Assembly (NCBI GenBank): GCA_003327425.1
Contig: QOQW01000034.1
Coordinates: 1 to 44,644 of the forward strand
DNA from: Candidatus Ozemibacter sibiricus
Lineage (GTDB): Bacteria; Muiribacteriota; Ozemobacteria; Ozemobacterales; Ozemobacteraceae
Reading direction: 5' to 3'
Length of the DNA stretch: 44,644 nt
This document shows, piece by piece, positions 15,735-24,089 of the stretch. Numbering within the stretch: the first letter of the stretch is position 1; each line of letters begins with the position of its first letter. The notes under the pieces were generated by a model, which saw only the letters and a program-made list of their open reading frames with translations, made no database searches and had not been told where the DNA came from. The position numbers were made by a program, and so were the translations under genes.

Positions 15735-17120
15735 TCAGAACGAGGAATCGAAGGCGTTGTCGAACGCGTCGCCGGGCGTGCCGGCCGGCGGCTGCGCCGG
15801 CTGTTGGGGGGTGGAGGGCGGAGCGATCGATTCGCCGCCGGAGGGGGTCAGGGTGGTGGGGGCGGCTGATTCGATGCTCTGAGCGATGATGTGCGGGGTG
15901 ATGAGGATGATCAATTCCTGCGAGGAGCCGGTCTTGCCGGTGAAGTTGAAGAGGGATTTGATGATCGGGATGTTCCCCAGCAGGGGGATCTTATTGCGTT
16001 CCTTGGTCTCGTTGTCGCGGATCAAGCCGCCGATCAGGATCTCTTCGCCGTCCCGGACACGGATGGTGGTCTTGGCGGAGCGGGTGCCGATGACCGGATA
16101 CATGCCGTTGTTCGACCAGCTTTCCACGAAGGAGACTTCGGGTTCGGCATCGACGGTGATGTAGCCGTCGTCGTTGATGCGGGGGGTGATCTTCAGCTTG
16201 ATACCGGTGTCCTTTTCTTTGGGGGGTTGGTCGGCGCCACCGGGGTAGATGACCTTGGTGCCCACCACGATGTTGGCTTCCTGGCCATTCACCGCAGAGA
16301 TCTTGGGATTGCTCAGCACCTTGCTCTCGTTATGGGTCTCGAGGATGGCCAGGGTGGTTCGGAAGATCATATTGTCCCGATAGAAATCGCCCAGGCCGAA
16401 CAGAGCGCCCTGGGGGCGAGCGAATCCCTGTTGGTAGAGCGAAGAGTCAGGATTGTTCGCGAAGTATTCCTTGGTGCGGAAGACGGGAGCGCCGTTGAGG
16501 TCGGCCACGGTGTCCTCCAGACCGGCCTGCCATTTGAACCCGAGGTTCTTGGTGGCATTGGTGGTGACTTCGACGATCTTCGATTCGATCATGACCTGAT
16601 GGACGGGGGTGTCGATGGTCTCGATCAGTTTCTTCACCTCGTCCAGGATGTCCTTGCCGCCGGAGACGATGACCGCATTGATGCGGTCGTCGGTGGCGAC
16701 CTTGACGTCCTTCTTGATGGTCTGAGCGATGATCTTGCTGACGTCGGCGGCCTTGGCATACTGCAGCCGCTTGGTGATGGTCAGGCCCTTCTCGAAGGCC
16801 TCGATCAGCTTCTTCTCATCCGCCAGGATCCAGGTGTTGCCGATCTTGCGGACGGCGAACCCGTTGGTCTTGGCGATCAGGTTCATCGCTTCTTCGTAAT
16901 AGACGTCGTTCAGGCGCACGGTGACGTTGCCGCGGACGCTCTTCTCGGCGATGATGTTGGTGCCGGACTTCTGCGCGATGATCTTGATGATCTCACGGAT
17001 ATCCGTGTCGCGGAAATCGAGCGAGATATTGTCCTCGGCCACCGCCGAGGATGCCAGCAGCAGGACCCAGGCTGCCAGCACCAGGAAGAGAGTCTGTTTG
17101 GGGATGCCCGTGGAACTCAT
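15735..17120 (-). CDS. pilQ: Type IV pilus secretin PilQ
   Basis: A 461-residue secretin that should form the outer-membrane pore for the pilus. A signal peptide (1-28) is followed by an N0/STN-like domain (about 30-100: ISLDFRDTDIREIIKIIAQK), a secretin_N (N1) domain (about 110-175: RLQYAKAADVSKIIAQTI, INAVIVSGG) and the secretin barrel (about 180-430) with the VLSNPKISAVNGQEANIVVG segment and the ILIGGLIRDNETKERNKIPL ... LGNIPIIKSLF end. It is short for a PilQ: the AMIN domains of proteobacterial PilQ are absent. The C-terminus is a proline- and threonine-rich tail. The start overlaps the preceding pilP-like stop by four bases, and a terminator follows. Confidence 0.94.
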   Translation of the reverse strand: MSSTGIPKQTLFLVLAAWVLLLASSAVAEDNISLDFRDTDIREIIKIIAQKSGTNIIAEKSVRGNVTVRLNDVYYEEAMNLIAKTNGFAVRKIGNTWILADEKKLIEAFEKGLTITKRLQYAKAADVSKIIAQTIKKDVKVATDDRINAVIVSGGKDILDEVKKLIETIDTPVHQVMIESKIVEVTTNATKNLGFKWQAGLEDTVADLNGAPVFRTKEYFANNPDSSLYQQGFARPQGALFGLGDFYRDNMIFRTTLAILETHNESKVLSNPKISAVNGQEANIVVGTKVIYPGGADQPPKEKDTGIKLKITPRINDDGYITVDAEPEVSFVESWSNNGMYPVIGTRSAKTTIRVRDGEEILIGGLIRDNETKERNKIPLLGNIPIIKSLFNFTGKTGSSQELIILITPHIIAQSIESAAPTTLTPSGGESIAPPSTPQQPAQPPAGTPGDAFDNAFDSSF

Positions 17121-17680
17121 TCTTTTCCACCTCCGATCGGAAATGTCCGACGCATTTGTTCCCTGAAAGAATAGATGACAAGTCGATCAGCTAGTACATC
17201 GACAACTTTGAACTTTCCGTCCACCGTCATTTCTTTATGCACGACATATGGTTTGTTCTCGAAGATGATCATGGCCAGCCGTTCCGCATCATTGCCGCAG
17301 ATGCCCGAGACGGTCAGCACCAGCGGAGGGATGGGTTTGGGCTCGGAGGCCTGGGGAGGAGGAGGCTGGATGCGGATCGTTTTCTCTTCTTTCTTGGGTT
17401 CAGGCTTCTTGACCAGGGGTTTGAACGGGTCTTTCGCCTCGTTGGGAGGAGAGAAGCGATGGCGGTCGGCCAGGGCCTGGACCTGCGTCGGTTCTTCTTC
17501 CTGATCGGGAGGGACCACGGGAGGTTGGGGCAGGGGGAAGGAGGCGGTCATTTCCTCCTCGGAAGGTGGTTCTTCCTGAGCCAGACCGGGGCTGCCCATG
17601 CCCAGAAGCCCGATCAGAACGATGGGTGTGGCCAGGGCCAGACGCGAAATCCGGGACCAGGTTGCGGGAAGACGGGTCAT
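17117..17680 (-). CDS. pilP: PilP-like pilus assembly protein (copy 2)
   Basis: A 187-residue exported protein with a hydrophobic N-terminus (about 15-35), an acidic/proline-rich linker, an NEAKDPFKPLV motif typical of PilP-like proteins, a second proline-rich linker, and a C-terminal beta domain (VSGICGNDAERLAMIIFENK to the end). PilP links the inner-membrane PilMNO complex to the secretin PilQ. It is closely related to the gene just upstream; both end in MRRTFPIGGGKE. The pilQ start overlaps its stop. No lipobox was found. Confidence 0.85.
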   Translation of the reverse strand: MTRLPATWSRISRLALATPIVLIGLLGMGSPGLAQEEPPSEEEMTASFPLPQPPVVPPDQEEEPTQVQALADRHRFSPPNEAKDPFKPLVKKPEPKKEEKTIRIQPPPPQASEPKPIPPLVLTVSGICGNDAERLAMIIFENKPYVVHKEMTVDGKFKVVDVLADRLVIYSFREQMRRTFPIGGGKE

Positions 17681-17714
17681 GGCAGCCCCCTTTTCCGGCT
17701 CGGTGGCCGGGCGT

Positions 17715-18371
17715 TTATTCCTTGCCGCCCCCGATGGGGAAGGTGCGGCGCATCTGTTCCTTGTTCGAGTAGATGACCAGGCGGTCGGGCAGGATGTCGA
17801 CGACTTTGAACTTCCCGTCGACGACCATGTCCTTGGAAACGACGTAGGGCTTGTTTTCGAACATGATCATGGCCAGGCGTTCGTTGTCGTTGCCGCAGAT
17901 GCCAGAGACGAACAGCTGGATGGGCTTGGGGGGCGGCGGCGGGGGAGGCGCGGCCGGACCGGCAGGTTTGGGCGCCGGGGCGGGAGCGGGCGGCAGGACC
18001 ACCTTCTTGACGACCAAGGGTTTGAAGGGGTCTTTCGCCTCATTACCGGGCGAGAATTTGAATTTTCCGGCCAGGATTTCGACCTGTTCTGGTTCTTCGA
18101 GGTTGGCGGCCGGCGGAGAAGCTTCGTCGCTCCCGCCGCTGCCTGGATCTTCAGCATTTCCCGTGGTTTCCGTAGGCGATTCGGCAGGAGTGGTGGCGGT
18201 TTCCGCCGGGTCGGCGGGGGTCGCCCCCGGGTCGCTCGGGGTTGCCGATGCGCCGGAGTCGGCGGGCATGGAAAACTCGTCGGCTTCCTGGGCGGCCACG
18301 GGGTGGCCAGCGGGTGCCAGAAGCAGGAGGGCGGCGAGCCCCCAGATCGATATGAACCGTAGCGTCCTCAT
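17715..18371 (-). CDS. pilP: PilP-like pilus assembly protein (copy 1)
   Basis: A 218-residue paralogue of the next gene. It has a signal peptide (1-27), a low-complexity Ala/Pro/Thr/Glu region (about 30-90), NEAKDPFKPLVVKK, a run of prolines, and a C-terminal domain (about 150-218) nearly identical to its neighbour's, including GICGND, RLAMI-FENKPYVV and the shared last 12 residues. AAGGAGG precedes the ATG. The divergent linkers with a conserved beta domain suggest tandem duplication followed by linker drift. Both copies probably touch PilQ; they may form a hetero-oligomer or serve different pilus states (inference). Confidence 0.85.
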   Translation of the reverse strand: MRTLRFISIWGLAALLLLAPAGHPVAAQEADEFSMPADSGASATPSDPGATPADPAETATTPAESPTETTGNAEDPGSGGSDEASPPAANLEEPEQVEILAGKFKFSPGNEAKDPFKPLVVKKVVLPPAPAPAPKPAGPAAPPPPPPPKPIQLFVSGICGNDNERLAMIMFENKPYVVSKDMVVDGKFKVVDILPDRLVIYSNKEQMRRTFPIGGGKE

Positions 18372-18528
18372 GGTGTTTTCCTCCTTGCGCGCAAACGGTC
18401 GGCAGCATGAGCCTGCCGTGAGCAGCTCCGGTGGGTGCGGAGCCTCCTCAACGGTGACAACGGGTGCAGGTGGCAGTGGATTGGGAGCAGATGAGCCGGT
18501 GGGAGGGGAACCGCCGCGGACCGCGGCC

Positions 18529-19089
18529 TCAGTACCCGCCGCCCATGATGTAGACTTTGGCGTTCAGGGTGACGGTCAGCAGTGGGCTTTTCGACTTGGG
18601 ATCGGTTTCGGCCGACACCGAGATCGTGATCGATCCTGCCGCCAGGTTGATGATCTTGCGCTTCTCGCAGATGATCAGGAAGTTGCCAATGTCCTGGAAG
18701 GTGCCCAGCAGGCCGATTTCGACCGGCAGTTCCGACCACTGCTCGGCGCGCACCAGCGGCGAGATGCGGATATCCTGGAATTTGACGTTGAATTTGTTGG
18801 CGATGGCTTCGACGGAATCCAGGAGTTTGGGCACGACCGTATTCATCTGGTTGGATTCCATCTGCAGCTTGTTCTTCTCGGTGGTCAGCTTGGCGATGGC
18901 CTCGTTGATGCGGGCGATCTCGTCGGCGACGTTGCGGATTTCGTCTTTCTTGGCCTCGAGGCCTTTGATGTCCTGTTGGAGGCGGCCCCGCTCCTCTTCG
19001 GCGGGCTGCAGGTAGTAGATCCAGAAGACGCCGCCGGCCCCCGCCGCGGCCAGAACGATGATCAGGATGACAACGGCAAAGTTGTTCAT
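18529..19089 (-). CDS. pilO: Type IV pilus inner-membrane protein PilO
   Basis: A 186-residue bitopic inner-membrane protein: a transmembrane segment at residues 4-26, a periplasmic coiled coil (about 30-95), and a C-terminal ferredoxin-like domain (about 100-186) with the characteristic FQDIGNFLIICEKRKIINL region of PilO. With PilN it forms the heterodimer that connects cytoplasmic PilM to PilP and PilQ. It starts nine bases after the pilN stop, and 157 bases without a gene separate it from the first pilP-like gene. Confidence 0.9.
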   Translation of the reverse strand: MNNFAVVILIIVLAAAGAGGVFWIYYLQPAEEERGRLQQDIKGLEAKKDEIRNVADEIARINEAIAKLTTEKNKLQMESNQMNTVVPKLLDSVEAIANKFNVKFQDIRISPLVRAEQWSELPVEIGLLGTFQDIGNFLIICEKRKIINLAAGSITISVSAETDPKSKSPLLTVTLNAKVYIMGGGY

Positions 19090-19098
19090 GGTGGCCCC

Positions 19099-19689
19099 CT
19101 ATCTCGAACCGATGTCGCGCTTGATCCGGCAGGTGATATCGAACCGCCAGACGGGCACTTTCTCGTAGGTGTTCTTGTTGGCGTTGCTCAGGAACACCTC
19201 CTCGAAATAGGAATGCCCCTGGAGCTGCTTGATGAAGTTCTGGATGCCGCGGGTCAACTGGCCCGTGCTCTTCTTCCCTTCTTCTTCGCAAGCGTAGCCC
19301 GTGACCTGGACGCGGCGGTCGGAATCGATGCGCAGGTTGGTGATCCAGACGGTCTTTTCCGGAACCACCGTGGTCAACGCGCTGAACACCTCGGACCACT
19401 GCAGCAGATTGGCGCCTGACAACTGCTTGAGCTGCTCGATCTGCTGCTCGAGATTCCGTTTGTCCTGTTCGAGACGATCGCGCTGGTCGAGCTTGTCCTT
19501 GTCGCGGCGGACCTCGGCTTCCAGTTCCTCTTTCTGCTTCTTCAGGTCATCATTGTAGGTTTCGACCCAGATGGTGAGGAAGTAGAACGCGACCAGGATG
19601 CCCGCCAGGGCGATGACCAGGAAGATGGCCGCGAACGGGATCTGGATCGGCTTGCGCCGTTTGACGGTGATGAGATTGATTTTGATCAT
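19099..19689 (-). CDS. pilN: Type IV pilus inner-membrane protein PilN
   Basis: A 196-residue PilN. The short cytoplasmic N-terminus, MIKINLITVKRRK, matches the conserved INLLP-type peptide that docks into PilM, with the motif altered to INLITVKRR. A transmembrane helix spans about residues 18-42, a coiled coil about 45-90, and a periplasmic ferredoxin-like domain the rest (LTTVVPEKTVWITNLRIDSD onwards). GGAG precedes the ATG and only three bases separate it from pilM. Confidence 0.92.
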   Translation of the reverse strand: MIKINLITVKRRKPIQIPFAAIFLVIALAGILVAFYFLTIWVETYNDDLKKQKEELEAEVRRDKDKLDQRDRLEQDKRNLEQQIEQLKQLSGANLLQWSEVFSALTTVVPEKTVWITNLRIDSDRRVQVTGYACEEEGKKSTGQLTRGIQNFIKQLQGHSYFEEVFLSNANKNTYEKVPVWRFDITCRIKRDIGSR

Positions 19690-19692
19690 GGC

Positions 19693-20781
19693 TTACTCCT
19701 GCACCCCCCTTAGAGCCAGGCCGATCGCCACGGTGAACTGCTGGAGATTGTTGTAGAGCATATCGGTGTCGGGCACGGTCACGTTGATGCCCTCCAGCGG
19801 ATTGCCCATGTAGACATCGACGCCCAGCTCGTTGCTCAGGTAGGTGTTGAAACTCTTCAGGTTCGCCCCGCCCCCCGACAGGATGATCTTGTGGATCAGG
19901 GGTTCGCGGGACTGGGCCTTGAAATAGTCGAAGGAACGCCGGATTTCCGACGCCAGCTCCTCGACCGTGTTCTTCACCACGTCGGCGATCTCGTTGCCGC
20001 CGGTATCCCCGATGGCGACCTCGGCCTCCTGGAGCTTGATGCTCTCGGCCTGGTCGAATTCCTGTTTCATGACGTTCATGATCATCTGGGTGATGTTGTT
20101 GCCCGCAATGGGGATGTTGCGGGTGAACATCAGGATGCCCGATTTGAGGACCGAGATGTTGGTGGTGCGGGCCCCGGTATCGATGATGGCGACGACCTCC
20201 CCGCCCTCCTGGGTGCCGGCCGTCTGCATGATCGAGTTCTCGAGGGCATTGATGGCCGCGATGGTGTCGACATCGATCACCTCGGGGATGATCCCTCCTC
20301 CTTTGAGGACCTCGGTGTAGCTGTTGACCAGCTCTTTCTGGGCCACGACCAGGAGGATCGAGTATTTGCCCCCGCCTTCTTCTTCGGTGATTTCGTTGAG
20401 GACCGCGTGGGTGATGCTCACTTCATCGATGGCATAGGGAACATACTGTTCGGCCTCGATGCGGACCGTCTGTTCGAGTTCTTCAGGGGTCATCACCGGC
20501 AGCTTGGTGAAGCGCATGATGACGTTCTGGCCCGAGATCGAGGCGAAACTCCGCTCGGGGCGGATCTTGGCATTCTTCAGCATCTCCTTGATCACCGCCG
20601 AGACGGTCTGGGGATCTTTGATGTTCCCTTCCTCGACGGCGGAATGCGGCAAGGGGGCCATGGCGTAATTGATCAGCTCAGGCCCGGTGGGGGTTTTCTT
20701 GAGCTGAACCGCCTTGACCGAGGAGGTGCCGATATCGATCCCCAATGAGGTATTACTGCTCCCGAAGGTAAACAACCCCAT
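19693..20781 (-). CDS. pilM: Type IV pilus actin-like protein PilM
   Basis: A 362-residue cytoplasmic actin-fold ATPase of the PilM/FtsA family. Visible nucleotide-binding segments are phosphate 1 (LGIDIGTSSVKAVQL, about 13-27), phosphate 2 (VVAIIDTGARTTNISVL) and the adenosine motif (IILSGGGANLKSF). PilM binds the N-terminal peptide of PilN and transmits motor state across the membrane. It is first in the cluster, with AAGGAG seven bases before the ATG. Motor ATPases (PilB, PilT) and PilC are not in the window. Confidence 0.96.
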   Translation of the reverse strand: MGLFTFGSSNTSLGIDIGTSSVKAVQLKKTPTGPELINYAMAPLPHSAVEEGNIKDPQTVSAVIKEMLKNAKIRPERSFASISGQNVIMRFTKLPVMTPEELEQTVRIEAEQYVPYAIDEVSITHAVLNEITEEEGGGKYSILLVVAQKELVNSYTEVLKGGGIIPEVIDVDTIAAINALENSIMQTAGTQEGGEVVAIIDTGARTTNISVLKSGILMFTRNIPIAGNNITQMIMNVMKQEFDQAESIKLQEAEVAIGDTGGNEIADVVKNTVEELASEIRRSFDYFKAQSREPLIHKIILSGGGANLKSFNTYLSNELGVDVYMGNPLEGINVTVPDTDMLYNNLQQFTVAIGLALRGVQE

Positions 20782-20915
20782 ACGATCACTCCTTGACGTG
20801 CGGAGCGCGGCAAGATCACCGCGCCTGGGCAGGATAGAAGGCTTCAGTTACCTATCGACAGATCTGACCGGTTTTCTGAGGGGGGCGGGCAGGGATGGGT
20901 GGATGTCGGCGGCTA

Positions 20916-22586
20916 TCAGTATTGCAACCTCCGGAGGGCGACATTGGAATAATAGAACGCCAGAATCTGGCGGTATGACCATTGCCGCCGGCCCAGCTCG
21001 ACCGCGCCCGCCTGGCACAAGCCAACCTGGTGACCATACCCGCGCCCGAGGAGCGGGATGATCGGATCCCCGGACTCCCTATCCAAGACTAAATCCTGGG
21101 TTCCGGAAGCGTCAAGGGGTGGAGGAAGAGGTTCGCCGCGCGATGGCGTGGCCGGGCTGGCCAACGGACCAGAACGCGATGCCGCATCGGTGGCCGGCTG
21201 CTCGGGGGCGGCGGCCGCCAAGGCCAGGACCATCCAGCCGCCGGGGGGCCGTCGGGCCCGGACCAGCCCGGCCCCGCTCTGGACCACCAATGCCGTCGGG
21301 GTTGGCTCAGGGAGGGTGGTCAGCCGAGGTCGCGGGAGGGCGTAGCCCTGAGAGGGGGAGCGGAGTTCGGTTCCTGGTTGGGGGTGGGAGCCGGAAGGCG
21401 GAGAGAGCTTCGACGGGGCCGCATGGGAGGCGTGGCTTCTCGCCGGGGTGGCGGCCGCGAGGGGCTGGCGAGCAGGGGCCGGGCGGGCCGTGGGCGTGGC
21501 TCTGGCCAGCTGGAAGGTCGTGCTGGGGAGGTCGAACCAGCGGCGGAAGGTGGTTCCCTTGATGGGAATCGGCCCGCGATCGGTGAAGAAGGTCAGCCGG
21601 TCGACCCGGTCGAGCGGGGCGGGGCTGTCCAGCTGAACGCGCCAGAGTCGGGAAGCGGCATATCCCTCTTCGCGCAAGCGGGCCAGGATGGCGCTGGCTC
21701 GGATCTCTCTTCGCCAGCGATAGTTGGTGCCGGCCTTGCAGAACGGGCATTTGACCCGCCGCAGGTAGGAGGTGGGCGAGCCGCCGAACACCTTCTCGTT
21801 GTCGGAGGTCATCCCGCCGCAGGTGGCGTGATAGAGCGTCGAGATGGGCACCCCGTCGCTGATCATGATGATGCCGCGGGTGTCGCGCACGGCACCGTCG
21901 ATGACCGGGCGTTCGGCTTTGACCCCGCCATAGGCCTGGCAGTGCTCGCGCGCGCAGAGGTCGAAGCCGTCCTTGCCGTGCTTGCCTCGATTGGCGACGG
22001 CATAGGTGCGGGCGATGACGGCCTGGGCGCGCAGGGTCTCGAGCGGGGACAGGGAACTGATCTCGGCCCCGACCACGCCGCGGAGGTAGTCCTCGATGCC
22101 GACCTCGTTGATCACGGCAATGCCGGCCGGCATGACCCGCAGCTCCACGGCTCCGCGATACGGTCGGCCATCGATCTCGAACACCCTGCCTCGCGGCTCG
22201 AATCGCAACGTCTTGCCGAGATAGGGCGGTCGGGTTGGAGGCCGGCGCTTGTCCGGGCGGCGCCGGGGCGATGAGGCCGGTGGATTCGGGGTCGGCGCTT
22301 GGGTTTCAAGGGTCATGACCTCTCCCGGTCGCAAGGCTCGCCACCGGCGGCCGTTGTCCTCGGCCAGTTGTCCTCCGTGCGGAGCAGACAGGCGCACTCG
22401 GGGGAGGCCTTGCCCCAAACCGATGCGCAGAACGATTTCTTTCGCCCAGGTTGGGTTCCCTCCGGCGGTTTCAAGCAGGTTGAGGCAGGTCAACGCAAGG
22501 AGGGCGAGGGTGAGGGCGGGAGGCCCGGCCGGGCGATGCGGCCGGGAACGGCCATTCGGCCAAGGGGGGAAGGCTAAGGCGGTCAT
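20916..22586 (-). CDS. SpoIID/LytB-type peptidoglycan lytic transglycosylase with a long insertion
   Basis: A 556-residue exported SpoIID-family protein, predicted to act as a lytic transglycosylase on glycan strands lacking stem peptides. A signal segment covers about residues 22-46. The SpoIID domain starts near residue 125 with IEDYLRGVVGAEISSLSPLE (likely catalytic Glu175), RAQAVIARTYA, then cysteine and histidine residues (C211, C216, H253, C256, C280, C283) that may bind zinc. The final motif GRGYGHQVGLCQAGA (from residue 514) and the YRQILAFYYSNV end are intact. Between STTF (about 347) and that motif lies about 150 residues of proline/alanine-rich sequence where the family normally has only a few residues. 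The start overlaps the queH stop (ATGA). It acts on the wall, not necessarily in sporulation. Confidence 0.9.
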   Translation of the reverse strand: MTALAFPPWPNGRSRPHRPAGPPALTLALLALTCLNLLETAGGNPTWAKEIVLRIGLGQGLPRVRLSAPHGGQLAEDNGRRWRALRPGEVMTLETQAPTPNPPASSPRRRPDKRRPPTRPPYLGKTLRFEPRGRVFEIDGRPYRGAVELRVMPAGIAVINEVGIEDYLRGVVGAEISSLSPLETLRAQAVIARTYAVANRGKHGKDGFDLCAREHCQAYGGVKAERPVIDGAVRDTRGIIMISDGVPISTLYHATCGGMTSDNEKVFGGSPTSYLRRVKCPFCKAGTNYRWRREIRASAILARLREEGYAASRLWRVQLDSPAPLDRVDRLTFFTDRGPIPIKGTTFRRWFDLPSTTFQLARATPTARPAPARQPLAAATPARSHASHAAPSKLSPPSGSHPQPGTELRSPSQGYALPRPRLTTLPEPTPTALVVQSGAGLVRARRPPGGWMVLALAAAAPEQPATDAASRSGPLASPATPSRGEPLPPPLDASGTQDLVLDRESGDPIIPLLGRGYGHQVGLCQAGAVELGRRQWSYRQILAFYYSNVALRRLQY

Positions 22587-23149
22587 GCGGGGGAGGGGCG
22601 AGGGGGACGGGCGGTGAAGCGTTCCTCTTCGCTGAAGAGGCAGCCGCAGTATTTCTGTTTGTACAAGCCTTCGCGACGGGCGACGGCATAGGTTTCGCGG
22701 AAGGCGGGGCGCAGATCCTGGGCCAGGAAGGGGACGCCAGCGGCGGCGGAGACCTCCTGCCCGATCTGGACCAGGAGGGAATGATCCTGGTAGGGGCTGA
22801 TCAACAGCGTCGTGGAGAAGGCGGCGAAATGTTCCTGGCGAGCGCGGGCCGCGGTGGCGGTTAAGCGCAGTCGGAAACAGGCCGCGCAGCGGGACGCCCG
22901 GTCAGGGTTGGGACCGACCACGGCCAGGAACCGGCGCAAGCCATAGGTGGCATCGCCGATCAGTGGAGTCAGCCCAAGAGCGGTGGTGAGTCGTTGGAAG
23001 GACTCGAACCGCTGGAAATACTCCTGATACCCATGGATATTGGGGTTTTCCCAGAAAGGAACGAATTCTTCCTGGGTGTGGGTGGCCCGCAAGGTAGGCA
23101 GGGCCCCTCCCAGGCAGGGCCCGCAACAGGCATGGACCAAAATCGCCAT
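22583..23149 (-). CDS. queH: Epoxyqueuosine reductase QueH
   Basis: A 188-residue QueH (formerly DUF208), the iron-sulphur enzyme that reduces epoxyqueuosine to queuosine in tRNA, an alternative to QueG. The N-terminal CCGPC (residues 8-12), the RCAACFRLRL segment, the FSTTLLISPYQDH segment, and the C-terminal GLYKQKYCGCLFSEEE are all diagnostic and hold the cluster cysteines. Length is normal. The ATG at 23149 is chosen because AGGCGG is five bases upstream; a GTG two codons earlier is possible. It is co-transcribed with the SpoIID gene, which shares its stop codon region; no functional link is obvious. Confidence 0.94.
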   Translation of the reverse strand: MAILVHACCGPCLGGALPTLRATHTQEEFVPFWENPNIHGYQEYFQRFESFQRLTTALGLTPLIGDATYGLRRFLAVVGPNPDRASRCAACFRLRLTATAARARQEHFAAFSTTLLISPYQDHSLLVQIGQEVSAAAGVPFLAQDLRPAFRETYAVARREGLYKQKYCGCLFSEEERFTARPPRPSPA

Positions 23150-23179
23150 GAACACCGCCTGACCGCAGATCTTGGCGCC

Positions 23180-23188
23180 ATCATACCA
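23180..23188 (-). promoter_or_regulatory. Extended -10 promoter of queH
   Basis: On the minus strand TGG-TATGAT (TATGAT at 23180-23185) is an extended -10 element about 30 bases before the queH ATG; no good -35 box is visible. It sits directly downstream of the terminator of the preceding operon. Confidence 0.55.
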
Positions 23189-23202
23189 TGGAACGGCGGG
23201 CA

Positions 23203-23234
23203 GGAAAAAGGCCCGCCTCGCGACGAGGCGGGCC
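23203..23234 (-). terminator. Rho-independent terminator of the giant-protein operon
   Basis: A stem of 10-11 bp (GCCCGCCTCG at 23211-23220 with CGAGGCGGGC at 23224-23233) has a 3-base loop and, on the minus strand, CTTTTTCC after it. It lies 40 bases past the stop at 23274. Confidence 0.88.
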
Positions 23235-23273
23235 AGGGGAAGACGATGTGACGAGCGTTCGCAACGTGCTGCC

Positions 23274-24083
23274 TCAGGGAGTCTGCCTCAGGCTCTTATC
23301 GAGGGTGCGCACCGTCATACGGGTTTCGAACAGTGGCAGGGTAGTCAGGACCGTTCGAGTATTCGGGGCGGGAGAAGGAACAGCCGGATAGAGAGCCCGT
23401 TTGGTCGTGGTCCAGCCGTTGGGGTTGTTGGTGGCGGGATCTACCAGATAGGTCCAGTCGAGGGCGTTGTCGCTCGCTTCCATGGTTACGGGGAAGGCCA
23501 TGGGGAACCTTCCTTTGATCCCCCGGAACAGGCCGAGCGTGGCGCTCGGTGTCGCGGTGACAGGGGGCCACTGGAAGGAGGATTTCGCTGTCACGGTATC
23601 GGTCTCTTCGTCGGGGCGGATGATCTTGATGGTCACCGTATTGGTGGCGAGCCCAGCGTTGTCGGAAACTCCGGACCAGAACTCGAATTCGACGTTCTCT
23701 TCGAAATAGTTGGGGGTGATGCCGGCCTCGATCTGCGTTTTGAGCGGAACGTCAGCGAACGGTCCCACGATGTCGCTGTTGAGCGATTTGAGCATGTACA
23801 ACGGAGGAATGGTGCCGGGCACGCGGCCGGTATCGTCGGCTTTCCAGATGGGGTCGCGATTGACGAATTGCGGATCGAGGGAGATGGCGATATTCTTGAG
23901 GTCCTTGCCATCGGTGGGGAAGAACTGCGGGGCGGTGCGTTGATTGGGGAACCCGCGTTCCGAATCAGGAATATTTTTCAGATCGCGGATGGTGAACCAG
24001 GGATAGGGCGGGATATTGTCGCGAATGTTGAGCACGAGGTTCAGCGGTTGCACGTCAGAGACATTCCCCGAGCTGTCGCACAT
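23274..24083 (-). CDS. C-terminal part of the giant secreted protein, after an in-frame TAG
   Basis: A 269-residue frame in exactly the same phase as the 1,241-residue gene upstream, separated only by one TAG (24090-24092) and two codons. It starts in mid-domain: CDSSGNVSDVQPL and IRDNIPPYPWF look like an Ig- or cadherin-like repeat, and GVSDNAGLATNTVTIKI is a second one. No signal peptide is present, so as a separate product it could not be exported normally. Its ATG has only a weak AGG five bases upstream, overlapping the stop, so reinitiation is possible but likely poor. The likeliest readings are a recent nonsense mutation or sequencing error in one 1,513-codon gene; readthrough is the third. 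No frameshift or other decay is seen beyond the stop. Confidence 0.75.
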   Translation of the reverse strand: MCDSSGNVSDVQPLNLVLNIRDNIPPYPWFTIRDLKNIPDSERGFPNQRTAPQFFPTDGKDLKNIAISLDPQFVNRDPIWKADDTGRVPGTIPPLYMLKSLNSDIVGPFADVPLKTQIEAGITPNYFEENVEFEFWSGVSDNAGLATNTVTIKIIRPDEETDTVTAKSSFQWPPVTATPSATLGLFRGIKGRFPMAFPVTMEASDNALDWTYLVDPATNNPNGWTTTKRALYPAVPSPAPNTRTVLTTLPLFETRMTVRTLDKSLRQTP

Positions 24084-24089
24084 CTGAAC

